64,000 bases of DNA. It comes from Finegoldia magna ATCC 53516 (GTDB lineage: Bacteria; Bacillota; Clostridia; Tissierellales; Peptoniphilaceae). This document shows positions 8,465-17,302 of this stretch, one piece after another. The stretch lies in contig NZ_CM000955.1 of NCBI RefSeq assembly GCF_000159695.1, forward strand, positions 327,001 to 391,000, in the 5' to 3' direction. Numbering within the stretch: position 1 is the stretch's first letter; each line of letters begins with the position of its first letter. The notes under the pieces were generated by a model. It ran no database searches. It was not told the origin of the DNA and saw only the letters and a program-made list of their open reading frames with translations. Made by a program: the position numbers and the translations under genes.

Positions 8465-10345
8465 CTATCTCCTAACTACTGCGTGAACAGGACATACAGT
8501 TTCGCAATTACCACATTTGATACATTGAGATTTGTCGATAACGTGTTGTTTCTTAACTTCTCCTTCTATACAACTTACAGGGCAATTTTTAGCACATTTT
8601 GTACAACCTATACACTTGTCTGTTATTTCGTATGATAAAAGTGCCTTACATGCATGAGCAGGACATTTCTTATCGTAAATGTGAGCTTCATATTCATTTC
8701 TGAAGTATTTTAATGTTGAGATAACTGGATTTGGAGCTGTTTGTCCAAGACCACAAAGTGATGCAGAAGTAATAGTGTCACACAAATCTTCTAATGCTTC
8801 GATATCTCCATCTTCACCTTTTCCTGAAGTGATTTTTTCTAAGATTTCTAGCATTCTCTTAGTACCTTCACGACATGGAACACACTTACCGCAAGATTCA
8901 TCTACAGTGAATTCAAGGAAGAATCTGGCGATATCAACCATACAGTCGTCTTCATCCATAACAATCATTCCGCCTGATCCCATGATTGAACCGATTTTTG
9001 CCAATGATTCAAAATCAACCGGAGTATCCAAGAATTCTTCTGGAATACATCCACCAGATGGTCCACCTGTTTGAACAGCTTTGAACTTCTTGCCGTCTTT
9101 AATTCCACCACCGATATCAAATATGATTTCTCTTAGAGTAGATCCCATTGGAACTTCCACCAAGCCAGTGTTTACAACTTTACCACCTAAAGCGAATACT
9201 TTAGTTCCTGGAGAACCTTCTGTACCATAACTTGTAAACCAATCTGCTCCTTTGTACATAATTGCTGGAACGTTAGCAAATGTTTCAACATTGTTGATAA
9301 TAGTTGGCTTATCCCACAATCCTCTCTCAGCAGTTCTGAATATTTTAGTACGAGGCATTCCACGTCTTCCTTCGATAGATTCCATCAACGCAGTACCTTC
9401 ACCACATACGAAAGCTCCAGAACCCAATCTCAATTCGATATCAAATGAGAAATCAGAACCAAAAATGTTGTTTCCTAAAAGATTCATTTCTTTTGCTTGT
9501 TGAATTGCAATTCTCAATCTCTTAACTGCAATTGGATACTCTGCTCTTACATAGATAAAACCTTGATTAGCACCTATAGCTCTACCACAAATAGCCATAC
9601 CTTCTAATACTGAATGAGGGTCTCCTTCTAGGATTGCTCTGTCCATAAACGCACCAGGGTCTCCTTCGTCTGCGTTACAGATAACATATTTTTGATTATT
9701 TTCTACTTTATAAGCTGATTCCCATTTTCTTCCTGTAGGGAAACCTGCTCCTCCACGACCTCTCAATCCTGATTTCTTCATTTCTTCAATTATTTCTTTT
9801 TGGTCTAAATCAAAAATGGCTTTATGTAAAGCTTGATAACCATCTGCACCAATATATTCGTTCAAAGATTCTAATTGAATTTTTTCTACATTTCTTAAAG
9901 CTATCTTAAATTGTTTATCGTAGAAATCAACTGAATTGTATTTCAAAATCTTATCATCTTGTTTTGCATTTTCATAAACAACATCTTCATCAACATCATC
10001 ATTTACAATTGATTTGTCGACAATGCTCTTAACATCTGATAATTTAACTCTTGTGTAGAAAATTCCTTCAGGATATACAACAACGTTAGGACCAGTTTCG
10101 CAAAGTCCGATACATCCTACTGGAACAACCACTACGTTTTCAATTTTTTCTTCTTCTATATATTTGTTAAACTCATCAATCAAAGATTTAGCGCCTGTAG
10201 CTTCACAACCAGCTCCACCACACACAACTATTTGTTTTTCTTTTGGATTAGTATGTTCAACATAAATTTTATCCTTTACGAGTTCACGCATCTTTATATT
10301 TTTTGCATACTCGTCTCTTATCTCATTAAGTTTTTCAATATTCAT
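8465..10345 (-). CDS. NuoF-like NAD(H)-binding flavoprotein subunit (HylB-type)
   Basis: The 626-residue diaphorase subunit starts with a thioredoxin-like [2Fe-2S] domain (VVCGGAGCEATG, VGCIGLCETGP). The NuoF core follows, with NADH/FMN motifs GLRGRGGAGFPTGRKW and FVCGEGTALMESIEG. Then comes the [4Fe-4S] motif ESCGKCVPCREG and two C-terminal ferredoxin clusters (CIGCTKCAKNCP, CIKCGNCETVCP). This arrangement is typical of HydB/HylB subunits of NAD(P)-linked, sometimes electron-bifurcating, hydrogenases and formate dehydrogenases. It passes electrons between NADH, ferredoxin and the catalytic subunit. Bifurcation cannot be read from the sequence. It is 17 bases after the hylC-like gene. Confidence 0.88.
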   Translation of the reverse strand: MNIEKLNEIRDEYAKNIKMRELVKDKIYVEHTNPKEKQIVVCGGAGCEATGAKSLIDEFNKYIEEEKIENVVVVPVGCIGLCETGPNVVVYPEGIFYTRVKLSDVKSIVDKSIVNDDVDEDVVYENAKQDDKILKYNSVDFYDKQFKIALRNVEKIQLESLNEYIGADGYQALHKAIFDLDQKEIIEEMKKSGLRGRGGAGFPTGRKWESAYKVENNQKYVICNADEGDPGAFMDRAILEGDPHSVLEGMAICGRAIGANQGFIYVRAEYPIAVKRLRIAIQQAKEMNLLGNNIFGSDFSFDIELRLGSGAFVCGEGTALMESIEGRRGMPRTKIFRTAERGLWDKPTIINNVETFANVPAIMYKGADWFTSYGTEGSPGTKVFALGGKVVNTGLVEVPMGSTLREIIFDIGGGIKDGKKFKAVQTGGPSGGCIPEEFLDTPVDFESLAKIGSIMGSGGMIVMDEDDCMVDIARFFLEFTVDESCGKCVPCREGTKRMLEILEKITSGKGEDGDIEALEDLCDTITSASLCGLGQTAPNPVISTLKYFRNEYEAHIYDKKCPAHACKALLSYEITDKCIGCTKCAKNCPVSCIEGEVKKQHVIDKSQCIKCGNCETVCPVHAVVRR

Positions 10346-10362
10346 AACAAATCCCCTAATAA

Positions 10363-10848
10363 CTAATTATATTTACTAATAATTGATTCTAATTCATTAA
10401 CAGCTACCTTACCGTACACATCGCCGTTAATAACAATAACTGGAGCTAATGCGCACAAACCAACACATCTACATGGTGTGATGGAAAATTTTTGATCTTC
10501 GGTAGTACTACCTGCAGGAATCTTCAAAATCTCTTGTAGTTTTTCAGAAACTCTTTGAGCTCCTTTTACATAACAAGCAGTTCCTTCGCAAACTTGAATA
10601 TCATATTTTCCTTTTGGAATCAAAGAAAATTGTGCATAAAAAGTTATAACACCGTAAATTTCTGACAAAGGAATGTCTAATATTTTAGAAATCATTGTAA
10701 TAATTTCCTTAGGCAAATAACCAAATTCATCTTGTGCACGTTGTAGAACGGGCATCAAAGGACCTTTAATATCCTTTTTGCTTCTTACAAATTCTCGAAA
10801 TTCTTCGACTTGAGAAGCATGTTCTTTTAAGTCAAATGTAAAACTCAT
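10363..10848 (-). CDS. NuoE-like [2Fe-2S] subunit (HylC-type)
   Basis: The 161-residue thioredoxin-fold ferredoxin has the four-Cys pattern seen in NuoE: CEGTACYVKG then CRCVGLCALAPV. An N-terminal helical region contains RAQDEFGYLPKE, the usual NuoE wording. It is the first gene of the leftward operon hylC-hylB-hylA-ferritin-like-fdhF and has a strong TTAGGAGG site. It probably docks on the NuoF-like subunit. Confidence 0.88.
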   Translation of the reverse strand: MSFTFDLKEHASQVEEFREFVRSKKDIKGPLMPVLQRAQDEFGYLPKEIITMISKILDIPLSEIYGVITFYAQFSLIPKGKYDIQVCEGTACYVKGAQRVSEKLQEILKIPAGSTTEDQKFSITPCRCVGLCALAPVIVINGDVYGKVAVNELESIISKYN

Positions 10849-10911
10849 TAAAATCCTCCTAAAAAATTGTTTTCCTTGTGTTATCGAAATTATTTTTCTT
10901 TTATATTTTTA

Positions 10912-10940
10912 ATTATACCACTTATATTGTCTAAAGTAAA
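10912..10940 (-). promoter_or_regulatory. promoter of the formate dehydrogenase operon
   Basis: TATAAT (10912-10917 on the reverse strand) is preceded by TGG (extended -10). A TTTACT -35-like hexamer lies 17 bases upstream (10935-10940). It leaves a leader of about 60 bases before the hylC-like gene. Confidence 0.65.
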
Positions 10941-11177
10941 TTAGTATTATGTTGAAAAACCTCATTAATATTCATTATCATTTTAAATATTATCATATTT
11001 ACGCACTTTTGTTGAATATATATTCCTTATAATGTATTATACGGATAATTAACTTTATTATATTGATAAAGTAATTGATATATTTAAATTGTTATTACTT
11101 CATTTAATTAAATTAAACTGTTTACGCAAAAATTTATGAAAATAATTTCCTTATGTTTTATAAAAGATAACGAAATA

Positions 11178-11186
11178 TGGTATAAT
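11178..11186 (+). promoter_or_regulatory. extended -10 promoter of selB
   Basis: TGGTATAAT lies about 28 bases before the selB ATG. No good -35 is seen. The rest of the 366-base divergent region (10849-11214) is very AT-rich, and I see no clear operator in it. Confidence 0.55.
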
Positions 11187-11214
11187 ATACATTAATAAAT
11201 TAATTGGAGGTTAT

Positions 11215-13092
11215 ATGGATTTTATTATAGGTACATCTGGCCATATTGATCATGGAAAAACTACATTAATAAAAGCTTTAACCGGAAATAGCACTGATAG
11301 ACTACCGGAAGAAAAAAAGAGAGGAATTTCTATCGATTTAGGTTTTAGCTATTTTGATCTTCCAAGTGGTCAACGAGCTGGAATAATTGACGTGCCAGGT
11401 CACGAAAAATTCGTAAAAAATATGATGACCGGTACTTTTGGAATGGATATGATTCTTTTATGTATCGACTGTAAGGAAGGTGTAATGCCACAAACTGTTG
11501 AACATTTGGATATACTTAGGTTTTTGAATAAAACTGAAGGAATCGTAGTTTTAACCAAAAGAGACTTGGCAACTGATGAAGAAACTGAAAAAACAATCGA
11601 ACAAGTTAAAGAATTAGTAAAAGGAACTTTCCTTGAAAATTGTCCTATTTGCGAAGTAGATTCTATTTCGAAAAGAGGAATAGATAATTTGATTCAAATG
11701 ATTGATTCTGAATCCAAGAATTTGAAGCAAAAACACGCCGAAAGAGATTACAGAATGAATATCGACAGAAAATTCAACGTAAAAGGAATTGGAACAGTTG
11801 TAACAGGAACTTTATTAGACGGTGATATTCACAAGGGAGAATCTTTTATTTATCCAATAGAAAAAGATATCAACATTAAAAATATTCAAGTTCACAATAA
11901 GAATGTAAACGTCGCTCACCCATCCCAAAGGGTTGCTTTGAATATAAATCTTAATTTGGATGAAATAGACAGAGGTTACGTAATAGCTAAGAAAAACTCA
12001 TTAAAAGCTTTCAATATGATAGATGTTAGACTTACGCTACTTGAAAGCGCCTCTCCTCTTAACCACTGGGACAGAGTTAGATTATTCCACGGAACAAAAG
12101 AAATTTTCGGAAGAGTTGTTCCTCTTGATAAACAAGTAATACAACCAGGTTCTCAAGCTTTGGTTCAAATAAGACTTGAAGAAAAAATCTATGCAAAAAC
12201 ATCTGATCCATTTATTTTAAGACAATTCTCACCACAAGTTACAATCGGTGGCGGAATTATAATAGATGGTTCTGTAAGAAAACATAAGTTATTTGATGAA
12301 GAAATCATTGAAAATCTTAAAATCAAAGAAGAAGGCAAAATCAAAGATATCATCCTAAATTATCTACAAGACGAAACTTTCCCTACTAAAATAGATGACT
12401 TGGTATTCTATTCTTCTGAATCTAAGGACAAAGTTTTAAAAGAGTTGGATGAACTAAAACAAGAAGATAAAGTTGTAATTAGAAATGATAAAGTTTTAGA
12501 AAAAGAAGCTTATTTAAAATTATTAGGTAAATTAAAAATGTTTGTGATTTCATTCCACAAAACAAATCCTTTGTTACCTGGAATTAACAAAGAAGAACTT
12601 CTTAAAAAATTGCAACTAGACGATGACAGACCTTTCTTCAATTACATGATTAAAGATTTAATCGACCAAGAAGTTTTGATGGAAGAAAGTGGTATAATAT
12701 CATCTAAATGTCACAAAGTTCAGTTAAGTGATGAAGATGAAAAAATCAGAAAGAAAATGCTTCAAGATATTTGCCAAAACCAATTCGACAAATTATTGAA
12801 GATAGACAATGTTGTTCACAACCAAAAGGACAAGACTATTTTGGGAATTTTATTGCAAAAAGATGTCGTAATTTTAAGAGATAACTTCTTGATTTCTAAA
12901 AAATGCTACGACAAATTTATCAAAACTGTCGATGATCACTTCAATAAGAACAAAACTTTGAATGTGAAAGAACTCAAAGATATGCTTAATATGTCAAGAA
13001 AAAGTGCAATTACACTTCTAGAAACTTTGGACATTAAAGGCTATACTAAGAGAATTGAAAATGACAGAGTTAAAGTAAAAGATTTTAAATAA
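11215..13092 (+). CDS. selB: selenocysteine-specific elongation factor SelB
   Basis: The 625-residue GTPase delivers Sec-tRNA-Sec to UGA codons marked by a SECIS hairpin. The N-terminal EF-Tu-like G domain has GTSGHIDHGKTTL (P-loop), DVPGHEKF (G3) and TKRD (G4). The short switch region KKRGISIDLGF is the SelB wording. Beta-barrel domains 2 and 3 follow, and the last ~250 residues fit the winged-helix repeats that bind SECIS RNA. TGGAGG lies before ATG 11215. It is divergent from the fdhF operon and is followed by its tRNA, so Sec decoding is encoded beside its client. selA and selD are not in the window. Confidence 0.95.
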   Translation: MDFIIGTSGHIDHGKTTLIKALTGNSTDRLPEEKKRGISIDLGFSYFDLPSGQRAGIIDVPGHEKFVKNMMTGTFGMDMILLCIDCKEGVMPQTVEHLDILRFLNKTEGIVVLTKRDLATDEETEKTIEQVKELVKGTFLENCPICEVDSISKRGIDNLIQMIDSESKNLKQKHAERDYRMNIDRKFNVKGIGTVVTGTLLDGDIHKGESFIYPIEKDINIKNIQVHNKNVNVAHPSQRVALNINLNLDEIDRGYVIAKKNSLKAFNMIDVRLTLLESASPLNHWDRVRLFHGTKEIFGRVVPLDKQVIQPGSQALVQIRLEEKIYAKTSDPFILRQFSPQVTIGGGIIIDGSVRKHKLFDEEIIENLKIKEEGKIKDIILNYLQDETFPTKIDDLVFYSSESKDKVLKELDELKQEDKVVIRNDKVLEKEAYLKLLGKLKMFVISFHKTNPLLPGINKEELLKKLQLDDDRPFFNYMIKDLIDQEVLMEESGIISSKCHKVQLSDEDEKIRKKMLQDICQNQFDKLLKIDNVVHNQKDKTILGILLQKDVVILRDNFLISKKCYDKFIKTVDDHFNKNKTLNVKELKDMLNMSRKSAITLLETLDIKGYTKRIENDRVKVKDFK

Positions 13093-13137
13093 TAGAATTG
13101 GGCTTTGCTTATGCATTGCCCTAATCTATTATATTTA
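13090..13137 (+). terminator. hairpin after selB
   Basis: A long imperfect stem pairs TAATAGAATTGGGC with GCCCTAATCTATTA. A TA-rich rather than pure T tail follows, so it is a weak terminator or a processing site. Confidence 0.5.
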
Positions 13138-13168
13138 TTACAGTTTTGTGAATTGAATGTAAAATAAT

Positions 13169-13197
13169 TTGTAAATTAACTGTAGTTTTGGTATAAT
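13169..13197 (+). promoter_or_regulatory. promoter of tRNA-Sec
   Basis: TTGTAA (13169-13174) and TATAAT (13192-13197) are separated by 17 bases. The expected start is a few bases before the mature tRNA end at 13210, so the tRNA has its own promoter independent of selB. Confidence 0.75.
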
Positions 13198-13209
13198 ATT
13201 AAAGTATTT

Positions 13210-13306
13210 GGGAATTGATGGGTGCTGGTGTGCCCTGCGGTCTTCAAAACCGTCTCAGGTAGTTAGGAGCTGCCCGGGTAGGTTCGATTCCTACCATTTC
13301 CCGCCA
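13210..13306 (+). tRNA. selC: tRNA-Sec (anticodon TCA)
   Basis: The 97-base tRNA has the selenocysteine tRNA features. There is an 8-bp acceptor stem (GGGAATTG with CATTTCCC, one U-U mismatch). The anticodon loop CTTCAAA has TCA at 13244-13246. A long variable arm, the T arm GTAGG-TTCGATT-CCTAC and an encoded CCA follow. It reads UGA and is charged with Ser, then converted to Sec. It lies 117 bases after selB. Confidence 0.95.
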
Positions 13307-13315
13307 TACATACTC

Positions 13316-13347
13316 TAGATAGCTAAATTTAGCTATCTATTTTTTTT
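13316..13347 (+). terminator. terminator of tRNA-Sec
   Basis: A perfect 9-bp stem TAGATAGCT/AGCTATCTA with a 6-base loop is followed by eight T's. Confidence 0.92.
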
Positions 13348-13370
13348 GGAGTACTAAAAAAGTACTAAAA

Positions 13371-13414
13371 AAAATCAGTGAGTGTTGAAATATTTTAACA
13401 TTCACTGATTTTTT
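13371..13414 (-). terminator. terminator of metK
   Basis: A long stem pairs AAAATCAGTGAGTGTT with AACATTCACTGATTTT around a short AT loop (one wobble pair). T-runs lie on both strands, just after the metK stop codon. Confidence 0.88.
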
Positions 13415-13417
13415 GTT

Positions 13418-14596
13418 TTATAGATATTTCTTCAAAGCTTCTGCTTTATCACATTTTTCCCATGATAAATCCAAATCATTACGTCCGAAATGTCCGTAGC
13501 TTGCAACATCTCTATAAATTGGTCTTTGTAAATCCAATTTGTCGATGATTGCTTTTGGTCTTGCATCAAAGTTTTCATTTATTGCTTGAATAATTTTTCC
13601 TTCTTCGATTTTATTTGTTCCAAATGTGTTAATGAACATACTGATTGGTTTTGCAACTCCGATTGCATAAGAGAAACCTACTTCACATTTGTCGCAAAGT
13701 CCAGCTGCTACGACATTTTTTGCGATATATCTTGCAAAATATGCTGCTGATCTATCAGTTTTTGTAGGGTCTTTGCCACTGAATGCTCCACCACCGTGAT
13801 TACAGAATCCACCGTAAGTATCTACGATGATTTTTCTTCCTGTAAGTCCAGCATCTCCCATTGGTCCGCCGATTACGAATTTTCCTGTTGGGTTGATGAA
13901 GAATTTTGTGTTTTCGTCAATCATAGATTCATCTACGATTTTCAAGATAACTTCTCTTTTGATGTCTTCCTTTAATTGTTCATAATCAACGTCTGGATCG
14001 TGTTGTGTTGAAACTACGATAGCTTCAATTCTTTTTGGTGCGTCGTTTTCGTATTCAACAGTTACTTGTGTCTTGCCATCTGGTCTCAAATAATTTAAGA
14101 TTTTTTCTTTTCTAACAGTTGCAAGTCTTCTTGCTAATTTGTGTGATAATTCCAATGGCAATGGCAATCCTGATTCTGTTTCATTAGTTGCATAACCGAA
14201 TACCATTCCTTGGTCTCCTGCACCGTATCTATCGTATTCGTCTGATTTATTGCCCTTGTATTCTTCAGATTCATCAACACCTTGTGCGATGTCTGTAGAT
14301 TGTTCTTCTAATGAAGTAATGATTGCGCAAGTTCCTGCATCAATACCATAATCAGCATTATCATATCCGATTTCTTCCAAAGTTTTTCTGACGATCGATC
14401 TGATGTCCACATAACTTGTTGTAGTGATTTCACCCATTACCATAACAAGTCCTGTTGTTGAACAAGTTTCACAAGCAACCCTTGCATCCTTGTCTTCTTT
14501 AATTATTGCATCTAATATTGCATCAGAAATTTGGTCACAAACCTTGTCTGGGTGACCTTCAGTAACTGATTCAGATGTTAAAAATATGTTTTTCAT
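13418..14596 (-). CDS. metK: S-adenosylmethionine synthase
   Basis: The 392-residue enzyme makes S-adenosylmethionine from methionine and ATP. Signatures are [20 protein letters not shown] at the N-terminus, [12 protein letters not shown] (methionine/ATP site) and [19 protein letters not shown] near the C-terminal third. Length is normal for the family. A TGGAGG site precedes ATG 14596. Transcription is controlled by the SAM-I riboswitch directly upstream: high SAM should stop transcription of this gene. Confidence 0.98.
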   Translation of the reverse strand: MKNIFLTSESVTEGHPDKVCDQISDAILDAIIKEDKDARVACETCSTTGLVMVMGEITTTSYVDIRSIVRKTLEEIGYDNADYGIDAGTCAIITSLEEQSTDIAQGVDESEEYKGNKSDEYDRYGAGDQGMVFGYATNETESGLPLPLELSHKLARRLATVRKEKILNYLRPDGKTQVTVEYENDAPKRIEAIVVSTQHDPDVDYEQLKEDIKREVILKIVDESMIDENTKFFINPTGKFVIGGPMGDAGLTGRKIIVDTYGGFCNHGGGAFSGKDPTKTDRSAAYFARYIAKNVVAAGLCDKCEVGFSYAIGVAKPISMFINTFGTNKIEEGKIIQAINENFDARPKAIIDKLDLQRPIYRDVASYGHFGRNDLDLSWEKCDKAEALKKYL

Positions 14597-14606
14597 AATA
14601 CCTCCA

Positions 14607-14637
14607 TAAAAAAATCCTCACCTGAAAAGGTAAGGAT
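14607..14637 (-). terminator. riboswitch-controlled terminator of metK
   Basis: The reverse strand reads ATCCTTACC-TTTTC-AGGTGAGGAT (14637-14614) followed by seven T's. It is the expression platform of the adjacent SAM riboswitch. Confidence 0.9.
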
Positions 14638-14644
14638 GTGTAAA

Positions 14645-14739
14645 CTTATCTTTCAGGATTTCCTGTGGGATTTAGCACCTAATTTAATAGGTTGCTGAGT
14701 TTCATAGGGCCCATTCCCTCCACTGCTCTTAATAAGATA
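14645..14739 (-). promoter_or_regulatory. SAM-I (S-box) riboswitch aptamer
   Basis: The metK leader contains the S-box core in order: AAGAGCAGTGGAGGGA, GGGCCCTATGAAAC, CAGCAACC, GGTGCTAAATCC. P1 is closed by CTTAT and ATAAG. These match the SAM-I consensus. An intrinsic terminator follows, so SAM binding should favour termination. A TTGACA-like box lies upstream on the same strand but has no convincing -10 at the right distance. Confidence 0.95.
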
Positions 14740-14795
14740 ATTATCTAATTGTTACAATATAACACTAACACTATTATAAGATTCTGTCAAGTGCT

Positions 14796-16004
14796 TTAAT
14801 CGATATTTTCCATTGCGCTTTTGCGATACATTTTTATTGCTCTTACTAGCAACAAAACTATCACAACAAGCATCAATCCAAATGATATTCCGATTTCCAA
14901 TAGTTTTACATCATTCAATAAAAATCTAACAGGCATCAAAGTTGCCGATGAAAATGGCACAAACGATAATATTTTAATCAAAAGATCGCTGTCTTTTCCC
15001 AATGAATTTATTATCACGAAGAACAATCCTACCAATACCAAAAATATTGGAACTATTAGGAAGTTAACTTCTTCCGCTCTTTTTACAGCAAGTCCAAGAA
15101 TTTGGAACAAAATCAAATACAAAACAAATCCAAACACTACAAATAAAAGTATAGTCAACAAGAATTTTATACTCAAAGTATTTGTGAAAAACGTCCATAT
15201 TCCTTCTGGATAGTAGTTTTTATTGACAAATATTCCGATTATTCCCGCAAAAATAAATATAAAATATTGGATTAATCCTAAAACTGCTGAACTCAAAAGT
15301 TTACCAAACACAAATACACTTGGCTTTGCAGATGATAAAAGCACCTCAATTGTCTTATCCTTTTTTTCCCTTGAAATATTGTTACTCATAACGCTTCCGT
15401 AAAAAAGTATCATCAAATCAAAAAGAATGACAAAAACTATGGAAAATACAAATGAATGCGACCTGTCTTTATTCAAAACTTTTTCCGTAAAATCTATCTT
15501 TGCCTTAGAATTTTTTTCAATTATTCCAGGATCTACCCCATTATTTATCAAGCTTTTATCGTAATTATATTTTTCCAAAGCTCTCGTGAATCTTTCGGAA
15601 TGATCGTCCATAAATTCTTTGTTTTTGATATAAGAATTGAACTTAGTTGGAGTTTCTACTACAAATCCTATATTGTATTCACCATTTTCTACAGCTTTTT
15701 TTACATCAGCCTCAGAAGTAAGCACATCTTTACTTTCAAGTCCCATGATAGTCTTTAAATATTCAACGTCAATATCCTTATTTGACGAATAAATGCAAGT
15801 GTTTTTGAATGTGAGCGCATTAATATCAACGGTTGCGTTTTTGTTTGCACCTGCATTGGTGTTGTTGAAAATAGATGGCATAAACCTTGGCAAGAAAGAC
15901 AAAGCAAACACCAATACTGTAATCACCAATGTAGCAATCAAATACGAATTGTGTCTGATTATGGAGTTAAATTCAAAATTAAATACTCTGCTGAATTTTT
16001 TCAT
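14796..16004 (-). CDS. ABC-2 type transporter permease (NatB-like)
   Basis: The 402-residue membrane protein has one N-terminal membrane segment (about residues 20-40), a large external loop of about 140 residues, and five or so segments in the C-terminal half. The cytoplasmic motif NNISREKKDKTIEVLLSSAKP is typical of NatB/YhaP-type ABC-2 permeases. These export Na+, drugs or peptides; the substrate here is unknown. Its start overlaps the stop of the ATPase gene, so the two are co-translated. Confidence 0.8.
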   Translation of the reverse strand: MKKFSRVFNFEFNSIIRHNSYLIATLVITVLVFALSFLPRFMPSIFNNTNAGANKNATVDINALTFKNTCIYSSNKDIDVEYLKTIMGLESKDVLTSEADVKKAVENGEYNIGFVVETPTKFNSYIKNKEFMDDHSERFTRALEKYNYDKSLINNGVDPGIIEKNSKAKIDFTEKVLNKDRSHSFVFSIVFVILFDLMILFYGSVMSNNISREKKDKTIEVLLSSAKPSVFVFGKLLSSAVLGLIQYFIFIFAGIIGIFVNKNYYPEGIWTFFTNTLSIKFLLTILLFVVFGFVLYLILFQILGLAVKRAEEVNFLIVPIFLVLVGLFFVIINSLGKDSDLLIKILSFVPFSSATLMPVRFLLNDVKLLEIGISFGLMLVVIVLLLVRAIKMYRKSAMENID

Positions 16005-16918
16005 TATTCTCTAACACCAACCTTTGACACGAAAACATCTTGAAGACTTGGTTCATATTGGCTGAAACAATTGATGTCGATTTGATTAAGCATCATAAAT
16101 TCCAATATGTCTTCTTTCGTTACATTCTCAGTAAGTCTAACCAACAGCTTGAATTCTCTGACAACAGCATCTGGATAAATCAAGTTTTCTGCTTCTAACA
16201 ATTCTTTCAATTCCCAAATTCCCATGTTGTTTGCATTAAGTAGCATCTTCTTCTCAGCCATAGAAGCTTTGATTTCATTCAAGTCGCCATTCAAAATAAT
16301 TCTTCCCTCTTCGATGACACAAACATCCCTGCAGAATTCTTCTACATAGCTCATTAAATGGCTGGAAAATATAACAATTTTTTGATTTTGTATAAATTCT
16401 CCCACAGCTAGTTTAAGTTCATGAGCATTGATTGGATCAAGTCCAGAAAACGGCTCATCAAGAACCAAAATATCCGGATCATTTAAAAGAGCCGAAATTA
16501 TTTGAACTTTTTGTCTCAAACCTTTTGATAAAGTGGACAATTTTCTGTTCTTGTATTTTGCAAGGTCAAATCTGTCAAGCCAATATCTGACATTTTGAAG
16601 CGCACTTCTCCTATCGGTGCCTTTGAGTCTGGCAAAATAATACAACTGTGTGAACACTTTTTCATTAGAATACAATCCTCTTTCTTCAGGAAGATATCCG
16701 ATATTAACTTCATCATGGTTAATGGGAGAGCCGTTAACCAAAACTTGCCCACTATCAGCACTCAAAACATCCGTAATGATTCTCATAGTTGTAGTTTTTC
16801 CGGCTCCATTTCTACCCAAAAACCCAAAAGCACGTCCGCTTTCAACTTTAAATGAAATATCGGTTAAAACTTTGTTATCTCCAAAAGATTTGTTCACATG
16901 TTTTAACTCAAGATTCAT
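16004..16918 (-). CDS. ABC transporter ATP-binding protein (NatA-like)
   Basis: The 304-residue ATPase has Walker A GRNGAGKTTT, signature LSKGLRQKVQI, Walker B ILVLDEPFSGLDP and switch His in FSSHLM. The C-terminal domain of about 90 residues fits the DUF4162 type found in NatA-like export ATPases. It partners with the overlapping ABC-2 permease. Its ATG lies one base after the glyoxalase-like stop in the direction of reading, so the three genes may be one transcript. Confidence 0.87.
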   Translation of the reverse strand: MNLELKHVNKSFGDNKVLTDISFKVESGRAFGFLGRNGAGKTTTMRIITDVLSADSGQVLVNGSPINHDEVNIGYLPEERGLYSNEKVFTQLYYFARLKGTDRRSALQNVRYWLDRFDLAKYKNRKLSTLSKGLRQKVQIISALLNDPDILVLDEPFSGLDPINAHELKLAVGEFIQNQKIVIFSSHLMSYVEEFCRDVCVIEEGRIILNGDLNEIKASMAEKKMLLNANNMGIWELKELLEAENLIYPDAVVREFKLLVRLTENVTKEDILEFMMLNQIDINCFSQYEPSLQDVFVSKVGVRE

Positions 16919-16919
16919 A

Positions 16920-17291
16920 CTATTTACCGATTATTTCGATGTTGAATCCATCTGGATCCTTCATGAAATAAAACTTTGCAACTCCTTCAAGTCCGCCTAA
17001 TTCATCAACTTCATAACCTAAAGATTTGTGATATTCGTGCGATTTTTTCAAATCTTCAACTTCAAAAGCCATGTGACCGTAGAAATCACCATGAGTATAA
17101 TCTGTTTTTCCGTAGTTGTAAGTCAATTCTATTTCGTAATCGTGATCACTTGTCATATACACAAGTGTGAATTCATCTTCTGGGAAATCTTTTGTTTTTG
17201 TAACTTCCATTCCCAATGCTTTTTCATAAAATTCGATTGATTTTTCCAAGTTAGTTACTCTTATACATGTGTGTAATGATTTGTATTTCAT
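16920..17291 (-). CDS. glyoxalase I / VOC-family protein
   Basis: The 123-residue VOC-fold protein has two beta-alpha-beta-beta-beta repeats. LHTCIRVTNLEKSIEFYEKALG opens the first, and GHMAFEVEDL with FMKDPDGFNIEIIGK closes the second. The metal ligands expected for lactoylglutathione lyase (His near the N-terminus, Glu in YEIELTYN, His in YGHMAF, Glu in NIEIIG) are present. It probably handles methylglyoxal with a thiol cofactor. A GGAG site precedes the ATG. Confidence 0.85.
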   Translation of the reverse strand: MKYKSLHTCIRVTNLEKSIEFYEKALGMEVTKTKDFPEDEFTLVYMTSDHDYEIELTYNYGKTDYTHGDFYGHMAFEVEDLKKSHEYHKSLGYEVDELGGLEGVAKFYFMKDPDGFNIEIIGK

Positions 17292-17302
17292 GATTATCTC
17301 CT

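Noticed and set aside
14821..15213. 130-codon open frame on the + strand
   Set aside because: It is antisense to the ABC-2 permease; Thr/Asn-rich translation is typical of shadow frames.
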